Source: Bacillota bacterium
GTDB lineage: Bacteria; Bacillota_E; JAJZYS01; JAILZS01
Assembly: GCA_021817625.1 (NCBI GenBank)
Contig: JAKASY010000159.1
Coordinates: forward strand, 1-5,650
Direction of reading: 5' to 3'
Length of the DNA: 5,650 nucleotides
Below, in pieces: positions 1-5,352 of the stretch; position 1 is the first letter of the stretch, and every line of letters begins with the position of its first letter. Both the position numbers and the translations under genes were made by a program. The notes under the pieces are model-generated. The model was not told where the DNA came from, did not search any database, and was given only the letters and a program-made list of their open reading frames with translations.

Positions 1-115
1 CGACGGGACCGAGCGTCAGCTCCCAGCCGGCCGGCCGCTGCACCAGCTCGCCGCCGCCCTCGAGCGCCATGATCGGCCAGGCCCAGAGCTCCGGCGGGGC
101 GCGGTCGGGGCGCAC
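1..115 (-). CDS. Unidentified protein, N-terminal 38 codons (runs off left edge)
   Basis: The frame is open from a GTG at 115-113 to the window edge, and 37 of 38 codons end in G or C, which the other two minus-strand frames do not match. The readable peptide starts VRPDRAPPELWAWPIMALEG and continues ELVQRPAGWELTLGPV. It is rich in Trp and Leu, with balanced composition instead of the Arg/Ala/Pro runs typical of shadow frames. The start lies only 4 nt beyond the TGA of the ThyX-like gene, so the two are probably co-transcribed. An in-frame ATG at 70-68 is an alternative start but has no good ribosome binding site. I do not recognise the family, and too little is visible to assign a function. 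Confidence 0.6.
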   Translation of the reverse strand, partial: MRPDRAPPELWAWPIMALEGGGELVQRPAGWELTLGPV

Positions 116-119
116 GGCC

Positions 120-1682
120 TCAGGGCGCCTCGTCGGCCAGCGGTGCGAGCACCTCGGGCCCCCAGAGCTCGGCCAGGAAGGGATGGCGGGCGGCGGCCGC
201 CCACACCATCGCCCGTACGCTGCGCCGGATGTCCCACTGCGCGTTGTCCTTGAGGCGCAGGCGCACGAGGTGGTCCAGCTCCCACAGGTCGAGGTCGGCC
301 ACGAGCCAGCGGCGATGGGCGTTGGTCACGACGTAGGCGGCCACCGCCTGCCCCGGCGCGCCGGCGGCGGCCAGATCGCGCCAGAGCGCCGCCGCCTCGG
401 CGCACGCCGCCCGCAGGCGCTCCCCAAGGCCCGCCCGCTCCACGAGCGGAGGCACCGTCACCCCGGCGTCCACGCCGGGCGGGGCCGCAATCAGGGTCAT
501 GCCGCGCGTGTGGCGCAGGAGCTGGTGCCAGTTGGCCTCGCTCACGCACAGGGCGAAGCGGTAGCGCACGAGCCGCATGGCGGGGTGAGGGAGGGCGTAC
601 GGGCCACTCTGCCGCCGGCGCTCGCGCAGGAAGGCGACGGCGTCCGTGCCGTCGGGCGCCCTGCCGCCGAGCGCCAGGGCGGCGGCGAGAGCGGCGCGGG
701 CGGCCGCGTCGTCGTACCGGCTCCCCGGCGCGGCGGGCAGGAGGCGCACCTCCTCCCCCGGCGTCAGGCGGTCCCCGTCGGCGAGGGCGCCGATGCGGCC
801 GGCGCCGCCGTCGTCGCCGACCGGCGCCAGGCCCGCCGGCGGCACGGCCGGCTCGGCGTGGCGCAGGAGGGTAGGCAGCATCCGCTCGCCCTGGGCGCGC
901 AGGCTCTCGGCCAAAGCCCGCATCTCGCCCCACGGGCTTTCCGCCAGGACGCTTACGACATCACGCAGGGCGCGGCCGTTTGCGGTCATGCCGAGCGCCG
1001 TGTGGACGGCGAGCGGCAGGGCGTAGCGGGCGTCCTCGAAGGCCCGCCGGCGAGCCCGGCGGGCGGCGGCGCCCGGCCTGTCCCCCTCGCGCTCGGCCTC
1101 CGCGCCGGTGGCGAGGAGGTGGCTCGCGACCCCCTCGAGCAGGTCCTCATAGGCGTCGAACAGCCGGTCCTGAAGGCGAGCGTACGCGCCGCGCAACGCT
1201 CCCGGCAGGCCGTCCGCCTCGGGCGGCGTGACGTAGCCGCCGCGCACCGGCGCCTGGTAGCGCTGGGAGAACTCCGTGAAGCTCAGGAACGGGTTCGAGG
1301 TCTCGAGCGCCGCCGACGCCAGGCGGGAGATGCGCTCGACGCCAAGGTGCACGGTGGCGTGCTCGGCCACCGAGGCGTGGCCGTAGTTCACCACCCAGCG
1401 CTCGTGGAAGGCGCGGGCACGCTCCGCGGCGTGGGCGAAGGCGCGCTCCGGCCCGCCCTCGGCGGCGTCCTGCGCGCCCACCAGGCCCTGCGCCACGAGG
1501 TCCGCCAGGTTGTCGCGAAAGCTCCTCGGCGAGCGGCTCACGTAGGCGAGGATGACGGCCACGACCTCCTCGGGCAGGTCGACGATGCCGTACACCGGGG
1601 CCTCCGGGTCCGTCACGTGGCGCGAGAGCGCGATGCCCCGCGCCTCGTCCAGCGTCACGCCCCCACCGGGCCGCTCCTCCAA
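120..1682 (-). CDS. Tandem-domain ThyX-superfamily (FAD-dependent thymidylate synthase-like) protein
   Basis: This 520-residue protein is about twice the usual ThyX length (roughly 220-250) and appears to hold two ThyX-like domains. Domain 1 (about 95-265) shows the ThyX landmarks YGHASVAEHA (100-109), VERISR (115-120), SFTEFSQRY (134-142) and DARYALPLAVHT (217-228). Domain 2 (about 350-505) shows RFALCVSEANWHQLLRHTRG (375-394), then RLRLKDNAQWDIR (474-486), resembling the ThyX C-terminal segment with lR...AQ.dIR. Classical ThyX makes dTMP from dUMP with methylenetetrahydrofolate, FAD and NADPH, using the motif RHRxxSxNExSxRY. Neither domain here has the full motif: domain 1 has SNP in place of RHR, and domain 2 keeps RH but loses NExSxRY. 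Activity is therefore uncertain, and it may be a divergent paralog. The TTG start is supported by a purine-rich site 5 nt upstream; an in-frame GTG lies at codon 9. Confidence 0.85.
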   Translation of the reverse strand: MEERPGGGVTLDEARGIALSRHVTDPEAPVYGIVDLPEEVVAVILAYVSRSPRSFRDNLADLVAQGLVGAQDAAEGGPERAFAHAAERARAFHERWVVNYGHASVAEHATVHLGVERISRLASAALETSNPFLSFTEFSQRYQAPVRGGYVTPPEADGLPGALRGAYARLQDRLFDAYEDLLEGVASHLLATGAEAEREGDRPGAAARRARRRAFEDARYALPLAVHTALGMTANGRALRDVVSVLAESPWGEMRALAESLRAQGERMLPTLLRHAEPAVPPAGLAPVGDDGGAGRIGALADGDRLTPGEEVRLLPAAPGSRYDDAAARAALAAALALGGRAPDGTDAVAFLRERRRQSGPYALPHPAMRLVRYRFALCVSEANWHQLLRHTRGMTLIAAPPGVDAGVTVPPLVERAGLGERLRAACAEAAALWRDLAAAGAPGQAVAAYVVTNAHRRWLVADLDLWELDHLVRLRLKDNAQWDIRRSVRAMVWAAAARHPFLAELWGPEVLAPLADEAP

Positions 1683-1687
1683 CGCCG

Positions 1688-1698
1688 CTCCCTCCCTC
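1688..1698 (-). promoter_or_regulatory. Ribosome binding site of the ThyX-like gene
   Basis: On the minus strand this reads GAGGGAGGGAG and ends 5 nt before the TTG at 1682-1680. It decides in favour of the TTG start over the in-frame GTG eight codons later, whose nearest purine tract (GGAGGAG) lies further upstream, inside the reading frame. Confidence 0.6.
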
Positions 1699-1753
1699 GC
1701 CGGCCTCTGGCCGATAGGATTCGACCGCCGCCCCGAGCGGCCTCCCTCGCCGG
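1691..1753. repeat. 13-bp direct repeat, two copies 50 bp apart
   Basis: The plus-strand sequence CCTCCCTCGCCGG occurs at 1691-1703 and again at 1741-1753. Both copies lie in the 78-bp gap between the broken VOC gene and the ThyX-like gene. The copy nearer the ThyX-like start overlaps its ribosome binding site; the other lies just after the VOC stop codon. In such GC-rich sequence a chance repeat is possible, and no function is assigned. Confidence 0.5.
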
Positions 1754-1760
1754 GTCCCTC

Positions 1761-2129
1761 TCAGTTCTCGAGGCTGTGCGCGATCGGGTGGCGCGACTCG
1801 TGGAACCACAGGTCGAGGCCGCTCGGCAGGCGCATCGCCGCCGTGCGGCCGAAGCCCTCGTCGCGCACGGGGCGCGAGGTCTCGACGCCCCTCTGCCGCA
1901 GGGCGGCGGCCGTCGCCTCGACGTCGTCGCACATGAGCCAGAGCTCTCCTGCCGGCCGCCAGGCGCGGCCGGCATCGCGGGATGCACGCCCACCTTGGCG
2001 GGCGGCAGGCGGAAGATCAGCCAGTCGTCATGGGCGACCACGTACGGCATGCCCAGGACGTCGCGGATGAAGGCGCGGTCCGCGGCCGCGTCCTCGCTGT
2101 ACAGCAGCAGGTGCGCACCGGGAAAACAC
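1761..2129 (-). pseudogene. VOC-family (glyoxalase/dioxygenase fold) gene with two apparent frameshifts
   Basis: Spliced across two frames, the product is about 122 residues, the usual size of a single-domain VOC protein. It starts VFPGAHLLLYSED, continues RAFIRDVLGMPYVVAHDDW, LIFRLPPAKVGVHP and ELWLMCDDVEATAAALRQRG, and ends FHESRHPIAHSLEN. The GTG start (2129-2127) sits 7 nt after GGGAGG. Removing one T from the TTTT run (2126-2123) joins this start to the conserved frame. Removing AG from the GAGAG run (1948-1944) joins that frame to the C-terminal half, which restores the family-typical ELWLMCDDV. Unmodified, no single frame carries the whole protein, and the GTG frame hits a TGA near 2030-2028. 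The +1 and +2 changes sum to one codon. VOC proteins of this type include metal-dependent lyases and dioxygenases, but the substrate is unknown. Sequencing error and true decay cannot be separated here. Confidence 0.8.
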
Positions 2130-2136
2130 CTCGAGG

Positions 2137-2142
2137 CCTCCC
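2137..2142 (-). promoter_or_regulatory. Ribosome binding site of the VOC gene
   Basis: GGGAGG on the minus strand lies 7 nt before the GTG at 2129-2127. Its position identifies this GTG as the original start, and so shows that the TTTT run right after it holds an extra base relative to the conserved frame. Confidence 0.55.
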
Positions 2143-2231
2143 GTTCCCTTCCATTCCCTCCATCGCGCGCCGCGGGCCGGAGAGCACCCGCGGTCCGTCC
2201 ACGGCTTCGCGCCGGTGGGCACCGGAGCCTG

Positions 2232-2246
2232 CCTGCCGATGGCAGG
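2232..2246. promoter_or_regulatory. Short perfect palindrome (possible operator)
   Basis: CCTGCC and GGCAGG are exact inverted copies separated by GAT. The palindrome lies in the divergent intergenic region and its right arm overlaps the candidate -35 hexamer of the plus-strand cluster, a typical position for repressor binding. It is short, and no regulator gene is visible in the window, so the operator role is speculative. Confidence 0.3.
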
Positions 2247-2272
2247 ACAGGCAATGGGCGAAGGCGTATGCT
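2244..2272 (+). promoter_or_regulatory. Candidate sigma-70-type promoter of the plus-strand cluster
   Basis: AGGACA (2244-2249) and TATGCT (2267-2272) are 17 bp apart; each matches the TTGACA/TATAAT consensus at 4 of 6 positions. The -10 element lies 63 bp before the ATG of the DUF929 gene. The region 2130-2335 is otherwise non-coding and divides the two divergent transcription units. I found no comparably good promoter for the minus-strand VOC gene. Confidence 0.4.
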
Positions 2273-2318
2273 CGGGGGAACGGCCGGCCGTGCGCCGTCT
2301 GCGCCGCGCCGGCGGCTG

Positions 2319-2335
2319 GTCACCGGAGGTGTGAC
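2319..2335 (+). promoter_or_regulatory. Ribosome binding site of the DUF929 gene, in a hairpin loop
   Basis: GGAGGT (2325-2330) is a strong Shine-Dalgarno sequence 5 nt before the ATG at 2336. It is flanked by GTCAC (2319-2323) and GTGAC (2331-2335), which can pair into a 5-bp stem that leaves the ribosome binding site in a 7-nt loop. A second small inverted repeat, GCCGC (2303-2307) with GCGGC (2312-2316), lies just upstream. The binding site fixes the start at 2336, although the frame is open far upstream. Confidence 0.5.
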
Positions 2336-3229
2336 ATGTCAACCGCCAACCCGTGGCTCTCGGGTGCGGGCTTCGACGCTTACCGCGGCGCCGGCTGGCG
2401 CTACCTGGGAATCGCCGCCGTCCTTGCCGCGCTTGCCGCAGAGATCCTGGTCAAAGCGGCCGGCGGCGGCAGCGCTCCCACAGCGCTGCAGCAGAGCCTG
2501 AGCTCCTACGTGAACGACCCCGTGCCCGCCTCCCTCATGGCGACCCTGAAGACGGCCTCGACCGTGACCCTGAGCTTCAGCGGCGGGCCCAAGCTGCTCT
2601 CCGCCAAGGCCAGGGTCTCGACCGCCACGGGCCCGGTCAAGGGCGGCCCGACGATGTTCTACCAGGGCGCCGACTTCTGCCCGTACTGCGCCGCGGAGCG
2701 CTGGGCCCTGGTGCTCACCCTGATGCGCTTCGGCACGGTCGGCGGCCTGCGCTACATGACGTCGAACCCGGGCGACGTGTACCCGAACACGCCTACGTTC
2801 ACCTTCGTCAACATCACCTACAAGAGCCCGTACATGCACCTGGACGCAGCCGAGGTCGCGAACCGCACCGACACCGCCGCCCTACAGACGCCCTCCGCCG
2901 CGAACAACGCGGCCCTGAGCAAGTACGACACCGCGAAGTACGTCGGCTCCTCGGCGGCAGGCACCATCCCGTTCCTCGACATCGGCAACCGCTACGTGTG
3001 GGTGGGCGCGCCCTACGTTCCCTCGGACCTCCTCAAGAAGCAGTGGCGGACCATCGCCCAGGAGCTCGTGACCCTGGGCAAGACGGGCCGGGGCGACAGC
3101 AACATCCAGGCGATCGCCCGCGGCGCCAATGAGTTCACCGCCGCCGTCTGCAGCGAGGACGGCGGCCAGCCGGCCAGCGTGTGCAAGGCGGCCGGCGTGG
3201 TGGCCGCGCAGGGGGGGCTGCCGAAGTGA
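2336..3229 (+). CDS. DUF929 family membrane-anchored thioredoxin-like protein
   Basis: This 297-residue protein probably acts as an extracytoplasmic thiol-disulfide oxidoreductase. Residues 1-22 are a short, probably cytoplasmic, N-terminus containing Arg17 and Arg22; residues 23-39 form one hydrophobic segment and serve as a signal anchor. The rest is a thioredoxin-like domain. A beta strand leads into GADFCPYCAAERWAL (111-125), whose CPYC (Cys115, Cys118) corresponds to the thioredoxin active site; FCPYCAAERWA is the recognisable signature of DUF929. TIPFLDI (210-216) resembles the cis-proline loop. A second cysteine pair (Cys272, Cys283) near the C-terminus may form a structural or relay disulfide. 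The stop overlaps the start of the VKOR gene by 4 nt, which strongly suggests that VKOR is its redox partner. The family assignment is confident; direction of electron flow and substrates are inferred. Confidence 0.88.
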   Translation: MSTANPWLSGAGFDAYRGAGWRYLGIAAVLAALAAEILVKAAGGGSAPTALQQSLSSYVNDPVPASLMATLKTASTVTLSFSGGPKLLSAKARVSTATGPVKGGPTMFYQGADFCPYCAAERWALVLTLMRFGTVGGLRYMTSNPGDVYPNTPTFTFVNITYKSPYMHLDAAEVANRTDTAALQTPSAANNAALSKYDTAKYVGSSAAGTIPFLDIGNRYVWVGAPYVPSDLLKKQWRTIAQELVTLGKTGRGDSNIQAIARGANEFTAAVCSEDGGQPASVCKAAGVVAAQGGLPK

Positions 3230-3816
3230 CGCCCAAGGGCGGTGGCAAGGCCAAGGGAGGCGCCGGAGCGCAGCGCGCCGCGCCGTCTACGCCCCTCGTG
3301 CAGCGCCTGACCGAGCGCGTCGACCAGGCGCGCCTGCCCTACCGCGTGGCGATCGGCGGCGCGGGCGCCCTGGCCTCGGTCTATCTGACGATCCTCCACT
3401 TCACCACGTCCGCGGCCCTGGGCTGCCCCGAGGGCAAGCTGATCAACTGCTCCGCCGTTCTCACGAGCCCGGAGTCGAGCATCCTCGGCATCCCGGTGGC
3501 GGCCTTCGGCCTCGTGTTCTTCCTCGGCTACCTGGCGAGCGTGTACGCGCGGACGCGCCTCTCCTCGCCGCGCCAGTCCCAGTTCGGCCTGGTCTGGTCG
3601 CTGGGCGGCGGGGTTGCGGTGCTCGCCCTCGTCTACGTCGAGCTGTTCATCGTCCACTACGTCTGCCTCTGGTGCTCGTTCACGCACCTCATGGCCCTCT
3701 CCCTGTTCGTGCTCGAGCTGTGGCCGACCGCTGCCACCGACGACCTGCGCGCTGACGAGCGTCGCCGGGCCCGGCAGACAGCCGCACGCCCGCGCCCCCG
3801 TCCCGGGCACCACTAA
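3226..3816 (+). CDS. Vitamin K epoxide reductase (VKOR) family protein
   Basis: This 196-residue polytopic membrane protein has hydrophobic segments near 40-60, 88-107, 122-143 and 151-166, the four-helix VKOR core. Its redox residues are all present: the loop cysteines Cys67 and Cys75 (GCPEGKLINCS), the SSILGIPVAAFG segment that begins the next helix, and the quinone-side CLWC motif (Cys147, Cys150). Bacterial VKOR replaces DsbB: it oxidises a thioredoxin-like partner and reduces quinone. Many bacterial VKORs carry a fused C-terminal thioredoxin domain. This one has only a basic, proline-rich tail (about 180-196), so its partner must be separate, most likely the DUF929 protein just upstream. 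The GTG start lies inside GTGA, overlapping the previous stop, with a G-rich ribosome binding site about 8 nt upstream; this points to translational coupling. Confidence 0.92.
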   Translation: MTPKGGGKAKGGAGAQRAAPSTPLVQRLTERVDQARLPYRVAIGGAGALASVYLTILHFTTSAALGCPEGKLINCSAVLTSPESSILGIPVAAFGLVFFLGYLASVYARTRLSSPRQSQFGLVWSLGGGVAVLALVYVELFIVHYVCLWCSFTHLMALSLFVLELWPTAATDDLRADERRRARQTAARPRPRPGHH

Positions 3817-3826
3817 GGGCGCGCCG

Positions 3827-4717
3827 TTGACCGACCTCGGATCGCTGGCGCTCGTCGGCCCGGCCGGAGAACCCGTCAGCCTGCGCCGCACCCTCGCCTC
3901 GCACGGCGTGGCGAGCCTGCCGCCGAACACCGTCGACGTGGAAAGTGGGCGCCTCGCCACCACGCTCATGGTGGGCGAGCGCGCCTTCACGGTCGTCGTC
4001 GAGGCGGACGGTCCGGGCCGGATCCGGCTCGGCGCTGCGCACGGCGCGCCGACGCCGGCCGAGGCGCGTGCCCTCGGGGGCGCCATCCGCCACATGCTCC
4101 GTCTGGACGACGACCTCTCCGCCTTCTACGCGCGCCTGCGCTCCGACCGCCTGCTCGCGTGGGCGGCCGCCGGTGCCGGACGCATGCTGCGCAGCCCCAC
4201 GGTGTTCGAGGACGTCGTCAAGACGAACTGCGCGTGGTCGGCCACCGAGCGCATGGTCCATGCCCTGGTCGAGCACCTGGGCCGCCCATCCCCGGGCGGG
4301 CGCGCCTTCCCCGACCCGGCGGCGATGGCCGAGGCGGCCCCCGAGTTCTATCGCGACGTCGCCCACAGCGGCTACCGCGGCGCCTACCTGCGCTCGCTCG
4401 CCACCGCGGTGGCCGACGGCCGTCTCGATCTCGAGACCCTCGCCGACCCTGCCCTGCCCGACAAGGAGGTGGAGCGCCGCCTGCTCGCCCTGCCGGGGGT
4501 GGGCCCCTACGCCGCCGCCCACGTCATGCTCATCGCCCTTGGCCGGAGCCGGCCGCTCATCCTCGACTCGTGGACGCGACCGACCTATGCACGCCTGAGC
4601 GGCAGGCCGGCCGACGACGACGCCATCCGGCGCCGCTTTCGGCGCTACGGCGACAAGGCGGGCCTCGCCTTCTGGCTCTACCTCACGCGCGACTGGGTGG
4701 CCGACGAGGCGGTCTGA
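3827..4717 (+). CDS. HhH-GPD superfamily DNA glycosylase (AlkA/OGG-like)
   Basis: This 296-residue protein is a probable base-excision-repair glycosylase that removes damaged bases from DNA. The helix-hairpin-helix lies around LLALPGVGPYAAAHVML (219-235). It is followed by LILDSWTRPTY (244-254), in which Asp247 sits where the catalytic Asp of the superfamily belongs. The Lys of bifunctional OGG1 (in GVGTK) is replaced by Tyr in GVGPY, so a monofunctional AlkA-like mechanism is expected. The segment SPTVFEDVVKTNCAWS (123-138) resembles the start of the HhH-GPD core in related glycosylases. Residues 1-90 form a less conserved N-terminal domain, as in AlkA and OGG1. No FeS-cluster cysteines are seen. 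The TTG start is weakly supported by AAGG 8 nt upstream and gives a 10-nt gap after VKOR. The substrate (3-methyladenine, 8-oxoguanine or other) cannot be told. Confidence 0.85.
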   Translation: MTDLGSLALVGPAGEPVSLRRTLASHGVASLPPNTVDVESGRLATTLMVGERAFTVVVEADGPGRIRLGAAHGAPTPAEARALGGAIRHMLRLDDDLSAFYARLRSDRLLAWAAAGAGRMLRSPTVFEDVVKTNCAWSATERMVHALVEHLGRPSPGGRAFPDPAAMAEAAPEFYRDVAHSGYRGAYLRSLATAVADGRLDLETLADPALPDKEVERRLLALPGVGPYAAAHVMLIALGRSRPLILDSWTRPTYARLSGRPADDDAIRRRFRRYGDKAGLAFWLYLTRDWVADEAV

Positions 4718-4754
4718 ACCGGGCTGCCCGTGGCCCGCCCCTCCCACCGAGTCC

Positions 4755-4762
4755 AGGAGGTG
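4755..4762 (+). promoter_or_regulatory. Strong ribosome binding site of the BstA-like gene
   Basis: AGGAGGTG is a near-perfect anti-16S complement, with AGGAGG ending 6 nt before the ATG at 4767. It is the best ribosome binding site in the window, which suggests this gene is translated more strongly than its operon neighbours or independently of them. Confidence 0.65.
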
Positions 4763-4766
4763 CCCT

Positions 4767-5297
4767 ATGCCCGCTGGTGACCCGCGCTACCCGATCGGTC
4801 CCTTCGCGCCGAGCCCGCCCACGGACGCGGCCGAGCGCGGCCGCCTGATCCAGGTCATCGCCGACTGCCCCGACCGGCTCGCGTCGGCCGTCCGAGGCCT
4901 GGACGAGAGCCAGCTCGACACGCCGTACCGCGCCGGCGGCTGGATGCTGCGCCAGGTCGCGCACCATCTTCCGGACAGCCACATGAACGCCTACATGCGC
5001 TTCAAGCTGGCGCTGACGGAGGACGCGCCGACGATCAAGCCGTACGCCGAGGACCGCTTGGCCCGACTCGCGGACTACGGCCGCACGCCGCTCGAAGTCT
5101 CCGTCACGCTCCTGACCGCGCTTCACGCGCGCTGGGTCGTGCTTCTCGAGAGCATGGACGACAGGGCCTGGGAGCGCACCTTCGCGCACCCCGAGACGGG
5201 CATCCAGACCCTGGCCCAGGCGCTCGACCTGTACGCCTGGCACAGCCGCCACCACGTGGCGCACATCACGTCGGCCCGGGCACGGCACGGCTGGTAG
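4767..5297 (+). CDS. bstA: YfiT/BstA-like DinB-superfamily putative metal-dependent hydrolase or thiol S-transferase
   Basis: This 176-residue protein closely matches the length and signature of Bacillus YfiT (BstA), a metal-binding four-helix-bundle protein that transfers bacillithiol to electrophiles. Family landmarks in order are RYPIGPF (7-13), LDTPYRAGGWMLRQVAHHL (50-68), DSHMNAYMRFKLALTED (70-86), PTIKPY (88-93), LHARWV (119-124) and HPETG (141-145), ending with YAWHSRHHVAHI (156-167). The metal-binding histidines are probably one of His66/His67 plus two from the C-terminal His-rich motif (His159 and His163, or His162 and His166). The start is fixed by the ATG behind AGGAGG. It lies 49 nt after the glycosylase gene and ends just before a hairpin. 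If the host makes bacillithiol, a detoxification role is likely; otherwise it may use another thiol or be a hydrolase of unknown substrate. Confidence 0.88.
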   Translation: MPAGDPRYPIGPFAPSPPTDAAERGRLIQVIADCPDRLASAVRGLDESQLDTPYRAGGWMLRQVAHHLPDSHMNAYMRFKLALTEDAPTIKPYAEDRLARLADYGRTPLEVSVTLLTALHARWVVLLESMDDRAWERTFAHPETGIQTLAQALDLYAWHSRHHVAHITSARARHGW

Positions 5298-5298
5298 C

Positions 5299-5317
5299 AG
5301 GCGCCGCTCGGGCGCCT
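5299..5317. terminator. GC-rich hairpin between convergent genes (likely terminator)
   Basis: AGGCGCC (5299-5305) and GGCGCCT (5311-5317) form a perfect 7-bp stem with a 5-nt loop, starting 2 nt after the BstA-like stop codon. No T tract follows on the plus strand (CCCTCCGTCTT), nor on the minus strand, so it is not a classic intrinsic terminator. Its symmetry and position between converging genes suit a bidirectional transcription end or an mRNA-stabilising 3' hairpin. Confidence 0.5.
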
Positions 5318-5352
5318 CCCTCCGTCTTCGCGCAGTCAGGGGGTCCGCGGCC

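Noticed and set aside
16..1932. Other minus-strand open frames overlapping the ThyX-like gene (16-933 and 1147-1932)
   Set aside because: Both are out-of-frame shadows with Arg/Pro/Gly-rich, low-complexity translations; the first merely reads across the end of the ThyX-like gene into the next one.
2120..2129. Programmed frameshift at TTTTCCC after the VOC start codon
   Set aside because: A +1 slip at the second or third codon plus a second shift mid-gene would both be needed. Two programmed shifts in a 122-residue housekeeping-type protein are far less likely than indels or sequence error.
1655..2323. A single minus-strand gene of 222 codons covering the VOC region
   Set aside because: Only its middle (about 2125 down to 1950) matches VOC. 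The N-terminal 60-odd residues run through the intergenic region with no ribosome binding site, and the C-terminal part becomes a Ser/Arg/Ala-rich shadow beyond the GAGAG run, where the true frame changes.
1982..2335. N-terminal extension of the DUF929 gene (frame open from 1982)
   Set aside because: The upstream part overlaps the VOC coding region antisense, its translation is His/Arg-rich and unlike a domain, and the strong GGAGGT site with ATG at 2336 followed by a signal anchor fits a complete protein.
69..2501. Very long plus-strand open frame (810 codons) antisense to the ThyX-like and VOC genes
   Set aside because: Its translation is dominated by Arg, Ala, Gly and His runs with no recognisable domain, as expected for the antisense of a GC-rich gene lacking A/T-rich stop codons. 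The minus strand in the same place has clear ThyX and VOC motifs.
4719..4733. CGGGC/GCCCG inverted repeat after the glycosylase gene as a terminator
   Set aside because: The arms are separated by a single base, too short for a hairpin loop, and no T tract follows; the downstream gene is close and co-directional.
2353..4747. Alternative frames over the plus-strand cluster (2353-3132 plus; 3013-4095 and 3689-4747 minus; 3945-4598 and 4159-4848 plus)
   Set aside because: All overlap genes with identified motifs and are Arg/Pro/Ala/Gly-rich with no coherent domains.
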